Source: Clavibacter michiganensis
GTDB taxonomy: Bacteria > Actinomycetota > Actinomycetes > Actinomycetales > Microbacteriaceae
Direction of reading: 5' to 3'
NCBI RefSeq assembly: GCF_021216655.1
Contig: NZ_CP080437.1
Coordinates: forward strand, 930,001 to 994,000
Length of the DNA: 64,000 nt
Under the pieces are notes generated by a model. It was not told the DNA's origin and made no database searches. It saw only the letters and a program-made list of their open reading frames with translations. This document shows, piece after piece, positions 56,855-64,000 of the stretch; positions within the stretch are counted from its first letter, which is position 1; every line of letters starts with the position of its first letter. A program made the position numbers and the translations under genes.

Positions 56855-57289
56855 ATGACCCAGCCCGCACCCGAGCCGTCCGCCACCGCGCGGCTCCTCC
56901 GCCAGCCCCAGGACGTGGGCGCGCTCGCCGAGAAGATGGGCATCGTCTTCCAGGAGCTGAGCCCCCAGAGATCCGTCGCCACCATGCCCGCGGAGGGGAA
57001 CACCCAGCCATACGGCGTGGTGCACGGCGGCGCGTACGTCGTGCTCGCCGAGTCGCTCGGATCCATGTCCGCGAACGTGCACGCCGGCCCCGACCGCGTC
57101 GCCTTCGGCATCGAGCTCAACGCGAGCCACACCCGCTCCGCGTCGTCGGGCACCATCACCGGCACGTGCACGGCGATCCACCTCGGCGGCACGCTCACGA
57201 CGCACGAGATCGTCATGACGGACGACGAGGGACGACGGCTCTCGACCGTGCGCATCACGAACATCATCCGCGAGCGCTCGGGGCGCTGA
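56855..57289 (+). CDS. PaaI-family hotdog thioesterase
   Basis: 144 residues from ATG 56855, preceded by GGAGGATC. NTQPYGVVHGGAYVVLAESLGS is the hotdog active region, shown in short: YGVVHGGAYVVLAE with catalytic Glu. GIELNASHTRS forms the central strand. The family hydrolyses acyl-CoA thioesters (aryl or hydroxybenzoyl). Divergent from polA across 53 nt. A PaaI-like gene lies here in M. tuberculosis as well. Confidence 0.9.
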   Translation: MTQPAPEPSATARLLRQPQDVGALAEKMGIVFQELSPQRSVATMPAEGNTQPYGVVHGGAYVVLAESLGSMSANVHAGPDRVAFGIELNASHTRSASSGTITGTCTAIHLGGTLTTHEIVMTDDEGRRLSTVRITNIIRERSGR

Positions 57290-57328
57290 TCGCGGCGGCG
57301 CCGATCCGCGCGACATGCGCGGCGGCGG

Positions 57329-57937
57329 CTACGCCTTCTTGGCGCTCAGCTGCTCGATGATGGCCTGCGCCACGTCGTGCATGGTGAGGCGGCGGTCCAT
57401 GGACGCCTTCTGGATCCAGCGGAACGCCTCGGGCTCCGTGAGGCCCATCTTCTCGTTCAGCAGGCCCTTGGCCCGGTCGACGAGCTTGCGGGTCTCGAAG
57501 CGCTCGACGAGGTCGGAGACCTCGGCCTCGAGCGTGATGATCTGCGCGTAGCGCGCCAGCGCGATCTCGATCGCGGGGAGCAGGTCGTTCGGCGTGAACG
57601 GCTTGACGACGTAGGCCAGCGCGCCGGCCTCGCCCGCGCGCTCCACGAGCTCCTTCTGGCTGAAGGCCGTCAGGAGGACGACGGGCGCGATGTGGTTGCG
57701 GTTCAGCCGCTCGGCCGCGGAGATGCCGTCGAGCTGGGGCATCTTGACGTCCATGATGACGAGGTCGGGACGCAGCTCCGTGGCGAGCGCGACGGCGGTC
57801 TCGCCGTCACCAGCCTCGCCCACGACCTCGAAGCCGTTGTCGCGGAGGGTCTCCACGATGTCGAGGCGGATGAGCGACTCGTCCTCGGCGACGACGACAC
57901 GGCGGGGGGCTGCGGGGGTTGCTTCCTGGTCACTCAC
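57329..57937 (-). CDS. pdtaR: ANTAR-domain response regulator, PdtaR-like
   Basis: 202 residues from GTG 57937. Receiver domain: VVAEDESLIRLD (acidic pair), LVIMDVKMPQLDG (phospho-Asp), VVLLTAFS and VVKPFTP (Lys). The C-terminal 60 residues are an ANTAR RNA-binding domain (KLVDRAKGLLNEKMGL and AFRWIQKASMDRR). PdtaR antiterminates transcription by binding dual-hexaloop RNA when phosphorylated. Its sensor PdtaS is not in the window. Confidence 0.93.
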   Translation of the reverse strand: MSDQEATPAAPRRVVVAEDESLIRLDIVETLRDNGFEVVGEAGDGETAVALATELRPDLVIMDVKMPQLDGISAAERLNRNHIAPVVLLTAFSQKELVERAGEAGALAYVVKPFTPNDLLPAIEIALARYAQIITLEAEVSDLVERFETRKLVDRAKGLLNEKMGLTEPEAFRWIQKASMDRRLTMHDVAQAIIEQLSAKKA

Positions 57938-58021
57938 GGATAGGAGCCTACGGTATCGTCGGGCGGGCCGGTGCGCGCCGGGACGGCGGGTGCCCGCCAG
58001 ATCCCGGGTCCGCCGGGGTGC

Positions 58022-58104
58022 GCCGGATTGGCGGAATGGCAGACGCGGAGCACTCAAAATGCTCTGTCCGTGAGGGCGTGTGGGTTCGAGTCCCACATCC
58101 GGCA
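58022..58104 (+). tRNA. tRNA-Leu (CAA)
   Basis: Class II tRNA, 83 nt. Acceptor arm GCCGGAT / ATCCGGC with A discriminator; anticodon stem GAGCA / TGCTC around CTCAAAA (anticodon CAA, 58055-58057); long variable arm; T arm GTGGGTTCGAGTCCCAC. CCA is not encoded. Reads UUG. It starts 84 nt from the divergent pdtaR start. Confidence 0.96.
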
Positions 58105-58118
58105 CCGCAGCCCGCGAG

Positions 58119-58171
58119 GGAGACGCGAGAGGGCGGGCGACCACGCAGGTCGCCCGCCCTCTCGCGTCTCC
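58119..58171. terminator. 24-bp perfect hairpin between tRNA-Leu and pyk
   Basis: Left arm 58119-58142 and right arm 58148-58171 are exact complements (GGAGACGCGAGAGGGCG... ) with a 5-nt loop ACGCA, and outer CCGCG/CGCGG pairs extend it. Serves as terminator for both converging units. Remarkably long. Confidence 0.8.
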
Positions 58172-58200
58172 GCGGGGGCAGGGGCCCCCGCGTCCGCGCG

Positions 58201-59646
58201 CTACTTCTCGTACGCGGGAGCGGCCTCGTTCACGGCGTCGCCGACCACGTGGACGCGCAGCTCGTTGGTCGAGCCCGCGATCCCGGGAGGGGATCCGGCG
58301 ATGACGACGACCTTCTGGCCGACCTCCGCCAGGCCCTCCGCGAGCAGCACCTCGTCGACCTGGTGGAACATCTGGTCGGTGTGCGTGACCGGATCCACGA
58401 GGTAGGTCTGCACGCCCCACGACAGCGCGAGGCGACGGCGGATGCCCTCGTTCGGCGTGAAGGCCAGGATCGGGATCCCGTTGCGCAGGCGCGTCATGCG
58501 ACGCACGGAGTCGCCCGACTCGGTGAAGACGCAGAGGAACTTCGCCTCGACGAACTCGGCGACCTCGGCGGCCGCGAGCGTGATGGCGCCGCCCTGCGTG
58601 AAGGGGCGCGTGCCGAGCTTGGGGATGCGCTCCAGCCCGTGCTCCTCGGTCGACTCGATGATGCGGGCCATGGTCTTGACCGTGACGACGGGGAACTCGC
58701 CCACGCTCGTCTCGCCGCTCAGCATGAGCGCGTCCGCGCCGTCGAGCACCGCGTTGGCGCAGTCGGAGGCCTCGGCGCGAGTGGGCCGGGGACTCGTGAT
58801 CATGGACTCGAGCATCTGCGTGGCCACGATGACGGGCTTGGCCTTGCGGCGGGCGAGCTCGACCGCGCGCTTCTGCACGATGGGCACGGCCTCCAGCGGG
58901 AGCTCGACGCCCAGGTCGCCGCGGGCGACCATGATCGCGTCGAACGCGTCGACGATCTCCTCGAGCGCGTCGACGGCCTGCGGCTTCTCGACCTTGGCGA
59001 CGACGGGGACGCGACGTCCCTCCTCGTCCATGATCTCGTGCACGCGGACGATGTCCGAGGCGTCTCGGACGAAGCTCAGCGCGATGAGATCGGCGCCCAG
59101 GCGGAGGCCCCAGCGGAGGTCCGCCTCGTCCTTGCCGGAGAGCGCGGGGACGTTGACCGCGACGCCCGGGAGGTTGATGCCCTTGTTGTTGCTGACGGCG
59201 CCGCCCACCTCGACCGTGGTCGTGACGCGCGTGCCGTCGGTGGAGACCACGCGGAGCGTGACCTTGCCGTCGTCGATGAGCAACGGGTCGCCCGGCTTCA
59301 CGTCGCCGGGGAGGCCCTTGTACGTGGTGGAGCAGATGTCCTTCGTGCCGAGGATGTCCTCGACCGTGATGACGAAGGTGTCGCCGAAGGCCAGGTCGTG
59401 CGGGCCGTCCGAGAACTTGCCGAGCCGGATCTTCGGGCCCTGCAGGTCGACGAGGACCGCGACCGCGCGGCCCGCGTCGTCGGCGGCCTTCCGGATCGTG
59501 GAGTAGATGCCCTCGTGGACGTCGTAGGTGCCGTGGCTCAGGTTCATGCGGGCCACGTCCACGCCGGCGTCGATGATGGCGCGGATGCTCTCATAGGAGC
59601 TGGTCGCGGGCCCGAGGGTCGCGACGATCTTCGCTCGTCTGGTCAT
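58201..59646 (-). CDS. pyk: Pyruvate kinase
   Basis: 481 residues from ATG 59646. KIVATLGPATSS, ARMNLSHG, VDLQGPKIRLG, VEKPQAVD and MVARGDLGVELPLE (catalytic and metal-binding) are all present, followed by VIVATQMLESMI. The C-terminal 130 residues form the allosteric domain. It makes pyruvate and ATP from phosphoenolpyruvate. Upstream lies gltD, 86 nt away. Confidence 0.97.
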   Translation of the reverse strand: MTRRAKIVATLGPATSSYESIRAIIDAGVDVARMNLSHGTYDVHEGIYSTIRKAADDAGRAVAVLVDLQGPKIRLGKFSDGPHDLAFGDTFVITVEDILGTKDICSTTYKGLPGDVKPGDPLLIDDGKVTLRVVSTDGTRVTTTVEVGGAVSNNKGINLPGVAVNVPALSGKDEADLRWGLRLGADLIALSFVRDASDIVRVHEIMDEEGRRVPVVAKVEKPQAVDALEEIVDAFDAIMVARGDLGVELPLEAVPIVQKRAVELARRKAKPVIVATQMLESMITSPRPTRAEASDCANAVLDGADALMLSGETSVGEFPVVTVKTMARIIESTEEHGLERIPKLGTRPFTQGGAITLAAAEVAEFVEAKFLCVFTESGDSVRRMTRLRNGIPILAFTPNEGIRRRLALSWGVQTYLVDPVTHTDQMFHQVDEVLLAEGLAEVGQKVVVIAGSPPGIAGSTNELRVHVVGDAVNEAAPAYEK

Positions 59647-59732
59647 GCTCTGTCTGTCTCGCGTTTCTGCGTCGCACACGGACGCGGTTCGGGTGAGTGG
59701 TCGCGGCCCGCGCACATGGCGCGACGACCGGG

Positions 59733-61190
59733 TCAGATGGAGAGAGCGCGGTCCGTGGGACGGACCGGGAACGGGAGCTCCGTGTCCCCCTCAAGGTACC
59801 GGTCGACGGCGGAGGCCGCTGAACGTCCCTCCGCGATGGCCCACACGATGAGCGACTGGCCGCGGCCCGCGTCGCCCGCGACGAAGACGCCGGCCTGGTC
59901 CGTCTGGTAGTCCTCGCCGCGCGCGACGTTGCCGCGCTCGTCGAAGGGGACCTCCAGCTGGCTCTCGAGGGCGGCCTTCTCGGGGCCGGTGAAGCCGAGC
60001 GCGAGGAGCACCAGGTCGGCGGGGATCTCGCGCTCGGTGCCCGACTTCGGCACGCGGCGGCCGTCGCGGAACTCGGTCTCCGCGACGCGGACGGCGCGGA
60101 CGTGACCGTCGTCGTCCTCCAGGAACTCGACCGTGGTGGCGAGGTACTGGCGCTCGCCGCCCTCCTCGTGGGCGCTCGACACCTCGAAGAGGGTCGGGTA
60201 CGTCGGCCACGGCTGGTCGGGGCGGCGCTCCGACGGGGGCTGCTGGCCGATGGCGAGGTTGGTCACCGACGCGGCCTTCTGGCGGTGCGCCGTGCCGATG
60301 CAGTCCGCGCCCGTGTCCCCGCCGCCGAGGACGACGACGTGCTTGCCCTCCGCGTGGATCTGCTCGGGCACCTGGTCGCCGGCCGTCGCGTGGTTCGACT
60401 GGCGCAGGTAGTCCATGGCGAAGTGCACGCCGTCGACGTCGCGACCGGGGATGTCGAGGTCGCGGGGCACGAGCGCGCCCGTGCAGACCACGACCGCGTC
60501 GTAGCGCAGGCGCAGGTCGGACCAGGTGATGTCCTTCCCGATGTCGACGCCCGCGCGGAAGCGGGTGCCCTCGGCGGTCATCTGCGCGAGGCGCGCCTCG
60601 AGGTGGCGCTTCTCCATCTTGAAGTCGGGGATCCCGTAGCGCAGCAGGCCGCCGATGCGGTCGTCGCGCTCGAACACCGCGACCGTGTGGCCGGCGCGCG
60701 TGAGCTGCTGCGCGGCGGCGAGGCCGGCGGGACCGGATCCCACGACCGCCACGGTCTTGCCCGTGAGGCGCTCGGGCGGATGCGGCTCGACCCAGCCGTT
60801 CTGGAAGGCGTCGTCGATGATCGACACCTCGACCTGCTTGATGGTCACGGGCGGCTGGTTGATGCCGAGCACGCACGAGCTCTCGCAGGGCGCCGGGCAC
60901 AGCCGGCCCGTGAACTCGGGGAAGTTGTTCGTCGCGTGCAGGCGCTCGATGGCCTGGCGGCCCTCGCCCCGCCACGTGAGGTCGTTCCACTCCGGGATGA
61001 GGTTGCCGAGCGGGCAGCCCTGGTGGCAGAACGGGATGCCGCAGTCCATGCACCGGCCGGCCTGGCGCACGAGCTCGCCGCGCTCCTGCTGCTCGTAGAC
61101 CTCCTTCCAGTCCATGAGCCGCACCGAGACGGGTCGGCGCTTGGGGAGCTCACGCTCCGTCACCTTGAGGAAGCCCTTGGGGTCAGCCAC
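59733..61190 (-). CDS. gltD: Glutamate synthase, NADPH small subunit
   Basis: 485 residues from GTG 61190, overlapping the gltB stop by 8 nt. The N-terminal [18 protein letters not shown] binds 4Fe-4S clusters; [15 protein letters not shown] and [15 protein letters not shown] are the FAD and NADPH motifs. It passes electrons from NADPH to GltB for glutamate synthesis. Confidence 0.97.
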   Translation of the reverse strand: MADPKGFLKVTERELPKRRPVSVRLMDWKEVYEQQERGELVRQAGRCMDCGIPFCHQGCPLGNLIPEWNDLTWRGEGRQAIERLHATNNFPEFTGRLCPAPCESSCVLGINQPPVTIKQVEVSIIDDAFQNGWVEPHPPERLTGKTVAVVGSGPAGLAAAQQLTRAGHTVAVFERDDRIGGLLRYGIPDFKMEKRHLEARLAQMTAEGTRFRAGVDIGKDITWSDLRLRYDAVVVCTGALVPRDLDIPGRDVDGVHFAMDYLRQSNHATAGDQVPEQIHAEGKHVVVLGGGDTGADCIGTAHRQKAASVTNLAIGQQPPSERRPDQPWPTYPTLFEVSSAHEEGGERQYLATTVEFLEDDDGHVRAVRVAETEFRDGRRVPKSGTEREIPADLVLLALGFTGPEKAALESQLEVPFDERGNVARGEDYQTDQAGVFVAGDAGRGQSLIVWAIAEGRSAASAVDRYLEGDTELPFPVRPTDRALSI

Positions 61191-64000
61191 CGGTCACCTC
61201 CAGGATGCGCTTCCAGGCGACGTCGCCGTCGGGGTCGAGACCCTCGTCCACCGCGGTCTGGCGGGTGGCGAGGACGGCCGCGTAGTCCCGCGGCAGGATC
61301 TTGGTGAAGCGTTCCATGGAGGTCTCCGGCTCGGCGAGCAGGCGCTCGGCCACGGTGGATCCGGTCTCGGCGAGGTGCCGGCGGAGGAGGTCGAGCACGA
61401 TCTCGACGTCGGCGCTCCCGAGCGGGTGCAGCTCGAGCTCGCCCGACGCGAGGGCGTCGGTGTTGATGCGGTCGCGGTCGAGGTCGATCACGTACGCGGT
61501 GCCGCCCGACATGCCGGCGCCGATGTTCCGGCCGGTGCCGCCGAGGACGAGCGCGAGCCCGCCGGTCATGTACTCGAGCGCGTGGTCGCCCACCGCCTCG
61601 ACGACCGCGCTGGCGCCGGAGTTGCGGACGAGGAACCGCTCCCCCACCATGCCGCGGATGAACATGGTGCCCTGCGTCGCGCCGTAGCCGATGACGTTGC
61701 CCGCGATGACGTTCTCCTCCGCGGGGAAGCCGGCACGCGCGTCGGGCCGCACGACGATGTCGCCGCCCGAGAGGCCCTTGCCGAGGTAGTCGTTGCTGTC
61801 GCCGACGAGGCGCAGCGTGATGCCCGACGGCATGAACGCCCCGAACGACTGTCCGGCGGACCCGCGGAGGGTGACGTCGATGGACCCCGTCGGCAGCCCG
61901 TCCTCGCCGTGCGCCTTCGTGACGAGGTGGCCGAGCATCGTGCCCACCGCGCGCGCCGTGTTCCGCACGGGCAGGTCGATCTCGACCCGGCCGCCGTGGT
62001 CGAGCACGTCCCGGCTGAGGCGGATGAGCTCGTTGTCGAAGTGGGCCTCGAGCTCGTGGTCCTGCGACCGGCCGTGCTTCATCGGCTCGTCCTCGGCGAA
62101 GGTCGGGCCGACCAGGATCGGCGTGAGGTCGAGGCCGGACGCCTTCCAGTGGTCGACCGCGTCCTCGACGCCGAGCAGGTCGTTGCGACCCACGATCTCG
62201 TCGAGCGAGCGGTAGCCGAGGGCGGCCAGGTGCTCGCGCACCTCCTGCGCGATGAACTCGAAGAAGTTGACGACGTGCTCCGCCTTGCCCGGGAAGCGCT
62301 TGCGCAGCTCCGGGTTCTGCGTGGCGACGCCCACGGGGCAGGTGTCGAGGTGGCAGACGCGCATCATGATGCAGCCGGAGACGACGAGCGGCGCGGTGGC
62401 GAAGCCGAACTCCTCGGCCCCGAGCAGCGCGCCGACGATGACGTCGCGGCCGGACTTCATCTGCCCGTCGACCTGCACGACCACGCGGTCGCGCATGCCG
62501 TTGAGGCGGAGGGTCTGCTGCGTCTCGGCGAGGCCGAGCTCCCACGGCGTGCCGGCGTGCTTGAGGGAGTTGACCGGGCTCGCTCCCGTGCCGCCGTCGT
62601 GGCCCGAGACGAGGATCACGTCGCTCAGCGCCTTCGCGACGCCGGCTGCCACTGCGCCGATGCCCGACTGGCTGACGAGCTTCGTGTGGATCCGGGCGCT
62701 CGGGTTCGCGCGCTTGAGGTCGAAGATCAGCTGCTTGAGGTCCTCGATCGAGTAGATGTCGTGGTGCGGCGGCGGGGAGATCAGGCCGACGCCCGCGGTC
62801 GCGTGCCGCGTGCGCGCCACCCACGGGTAGACCTTGCCGGGCGGCAGCTGCCCGCCCTCGCCGGGCTTGGCACCCTGCGCGAGCTTGATCTGGATGTCGT
62901 CGGCGTGCGTGAGGTACATGCTCGTGACGCCGAAGCGCCCGGACGCGACCTGCTTGATGGAGCTGCGGCGCTCGGGGTCGAGCAGGCGCTCGACGTTCTC
63001 GCCGCCCTCGCCGGTGTTCGACTTGGCTCCGAGGCGGTTCATCGCGATGGCGAGCGTCTCGTGCGCCTCCTCGGAGATCGATCCGTAGCTCATCGCGCCC
63101 GTGGAGAAGCGCTTCACGATGTCGCTGATGGGCTCGACCTCGTCGAGCGGCACCGGCGGTCGCGTGCCCGTGCGCAGCTGGAACATGCCGCGCAGCGTCA
63201 TCAGGTCCTTCGACTGCGCGTCGACCATGGACGTGTACTCGCGGAAGATGTCGTACCGCCGCGTGCGCGTCGCGTGCTGCAGCCGGAAGATCGTGTCCGG
63301 GTTGAACAGGTGCGGGGACCCGTCGCGGCGCCACTGGTACTCGCCGCCCGTCTGCAGGCGCTCGTGCGAGAGCACGGCGCCGTCCGTCGGGTAGGCGCTG
63401 CGGTGGCGCGCGGCGTTCTCGGCCGCTATGACGTCGATCCCGACGCCACCGAGGCGCGTGGTGGTGCCCGAGAAGTACTGGTCCACCAGCCCCTGCGAGA
63501 GGCCGACGGCCTCGAAGCACTGCGCGCCCGCGTACGAGGACACCGTGGAGATGCCCATCTTGGACATGATCTTCAGCACGCCCTTGCCGAGGCCCTTGAT
63601 GAGGTTCCGCGTGGCCTTCTCCGGCGTCACGCCCGTGAGCATGCCGCTGCGGACGAGGTCCTCGCAGGACTCCATCGCCAGGTACGGGTTGACCGCCGAG
63701 GCGCCGTAGCCGATGAGCAGCGCGATGTGGTGCACCTCGCGCACGTCGCCGGCCTCGACGACGATGCCGACCTTCATGCGGGTCTGCTTGCGGATGAGGT
63801 GGTGGTGCACGGCCGCGATCATGAGGAGCGACGGGATGGGCGCGAGGTCGCGGTTGGAGTCGCGGTCCGACAGCACGATGAACTGCGCGCCGTGCGCGAT
63901 AGCGCGGTCGACCTCGTCGCACATGGCGTCGATGCGCCTCTGCATGGCGAGCGGCCCGTCGTCGACGCGGTAGAGGCCGCTCACGATGGTCGTCGTGCGG
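61183..64000 (-). CDS. gltB: Glutamate synthase large subunit (partial, 5' end outside window)
   Basis: About 939 C-terminal residues are visible; the frame is open through base 64000, so the amidotransferase and part of the central domain are missing. Visible are the FMN domain ([25 protein letters not shown]), the 3Fe-4S Cys run ([15 protein letters not shown]) and the GXGXG C-terminal beta-helix ([16 protein letters not shown]). It makes glutamate from 2-oxoglutarate and glutamine. gltD follows with overlap. Confidence 0.96.
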   Translation of the reverse strand, partial: RTTTIVSGLYRVDDGPLAMQRRIDAMCDEVDRAIAHGAQFIVLSDRDSNRDLAPIPSLLMIAAVHHHLIRKQTRMKVGIVVEAGDVREVHHIALLIGYGASAVNPYLAMESCEDLVRSGMLTGVTPEKATRNLIKGLGKGVLKIMSKMGISTVSSYAGAQCFEAVGLSQGLVDQYFSGTTTRLGGVGIDVIAAENAARHRSAYPTDGAVLSHERLQTGGEYQWRRDGSPHLFNPDTIFRLQHATRTRRYDIFREYTSMVDAQSKDLMTLRGMFQLRTGTRPPVPLDEVEPISDIVKRFSTGAMSYGSISEEAHETLAIAMNRLGAKSNTGEGGENVERLLDPERRSSIKQVASGRFGVTSMYLTHADDIQIKLAQGAKPGEGGQLPPGKVYPWVARTRHATAGVGLISPPPHHDIYSIEDLKQLIFDLKRANPSARIHTKLVSQSGIGAVAAGVAKALSDVILVSGHDGGTGASPVNSLKHAGTPWELGLAETQQTLRLNGMRDRVVVQVDGQMKSGRDVIVGALLGAEEFGFATAPLVVSGCIMMRVCHLDTCPVGVATQNPELRKRFPGKAEHVVNFFEFIAQEVREHLAALGYRSLDEIVGRNDLLGVEDAVDHWKASGLDLTPILVGPTFAEDEPMKHGRSQDHELEAHFDNELIRLSRDVLDHGGRVEIDLPVRNTARAVGTMLGHLVTKAHGEDGLPTGSIDVTLRGSAGQSFGAFMPSGITLRLVGDSNDYLGKGLSGGDIVVRPDARAGFPAEENVIAGNVIGYGATQGTMFIRGMVGERFLVRNSGASAVVEAVGDHALEYMTGGLALVLGGTGRNIGAGMSGGTAYVIDLDRDRINTDALASGELELHPLGSADVEIVLDLLRRHLAETGSTVAERLLAEPETSMERFTKILPRDYAAVLATRQTAVDEGLDPDGDVAWKRILEVTGG

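Noticed and set aside
57298..57328. Terminator between the thioesterase and pdtaR genes
   Set aside because: The GCGGCGGC copies are direct, not inverted, so no hairpin forms.

Overview
The window is about 72% GC by eye, uses GTG/TTG starts freely and packs genes with 1-4 nt overlaps. It carries actinobacterial marker genes: RbpA, WhiA, OpcA, an ANTAR response regulator of the PdtaR type, a MabA-like FabG, DUF3099 and SURF1. Gene order and protein character point to a Microbacteriaceae chromosome, probably Clavibacter or a close relative; the species is my inference. It is core chromosome. I see no insertion sequence, prophage, CRISPR array, rRNA or antibiotic cluster, and no gene-free stretch longer than 300 bases (the longest is 266 nt, between sufB and ctaA).

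Layout. 1-8.5 kb: an acyl-CoA dehydrogenase-like gene (cut by the window edge), a two-domain VOC protein, an SGNH hydrolase, D-Ala-D-Ala carboxypeptidase, a TrmH-type rRNA/tRNA methyltransferase, a class II-like sirtuin, a histidine phosphatase, a GT4 glycosyltransferase and an alpha/beta hydrolase. 8.5-15.5 kb: storage sugar genes (treS, divergent glgA and glgC) with an exonuclease-fold protein, type B L31, an orphan ABC ATPase and serB. 15.5-20.5 kb: a phosphotransferase, fabG, DUF3099, a small Cys-rich protein, SURF1 and an ABC-F ATPase. 20.7-27.2 kb: the Suf operon (sufB-sufD-Rieske-sufC-DUF59) and the heme A genes ctaA and ctaB, which with SURF1 serve cytochrome oxidase assembly. 27.4-35.7 kb: one pentose-phosphate operon, tkt-tal-pgi-zwf-opcA-pgl. 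35.9-40.5 kb: rbpA, secG, tpiA-pgk-gap and sodA. 40.6-49.6 kb: whiA, rapZ, uvrC, uvrA, uvrB. 49.6-64 kb: coaE, rpsA, a DUF885 peptidase overlapping a PTS IIA gene, polA, a thioesterase, pdtaR, tRNA-Leu(CAA), pyk, gltD and the 3' part of gltB.

Together these cover central carbon metabolism, respiration cofactors, DNA repair and replication, and nitrogen assimilation. Much of the order matches, from memory, two blocks of the Mycobacterium tuberculosis map (uvrC-rapZ-whiA...gap-pgk-tpi-secG...pgl-opcA-zwf-tal-tkt-ctaB-ctaA-suf, and pyk...pdtaR-polA-rpsA-coaE-uvrB-uvrA). The departures are the interesting part: yvcK is missing between rapZ and whiA, sodA sits between whiA and gap, pgi sits inside the pentose-phosphate operon, and sufR/sufS/sufU are absent from the Suf operon.

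I did not find a clear undescribed multi-gene system. The best leads are a sequence-wide excess of the palindrome GGATCC (about 70 copies counted by eye), an 85-residue conserved-looking Cys/His protein next to SURF1, a zinc-site-less RbpA, an operator-like or ECF-promoter-like inverted repeat at the tkt promoter, stacked hairpins between tkt and tal, a structured rpsA leader, and an orphan PTS IIA translationally coupled to a DUF885 peptidase. All counts and promoter calls are by eye.
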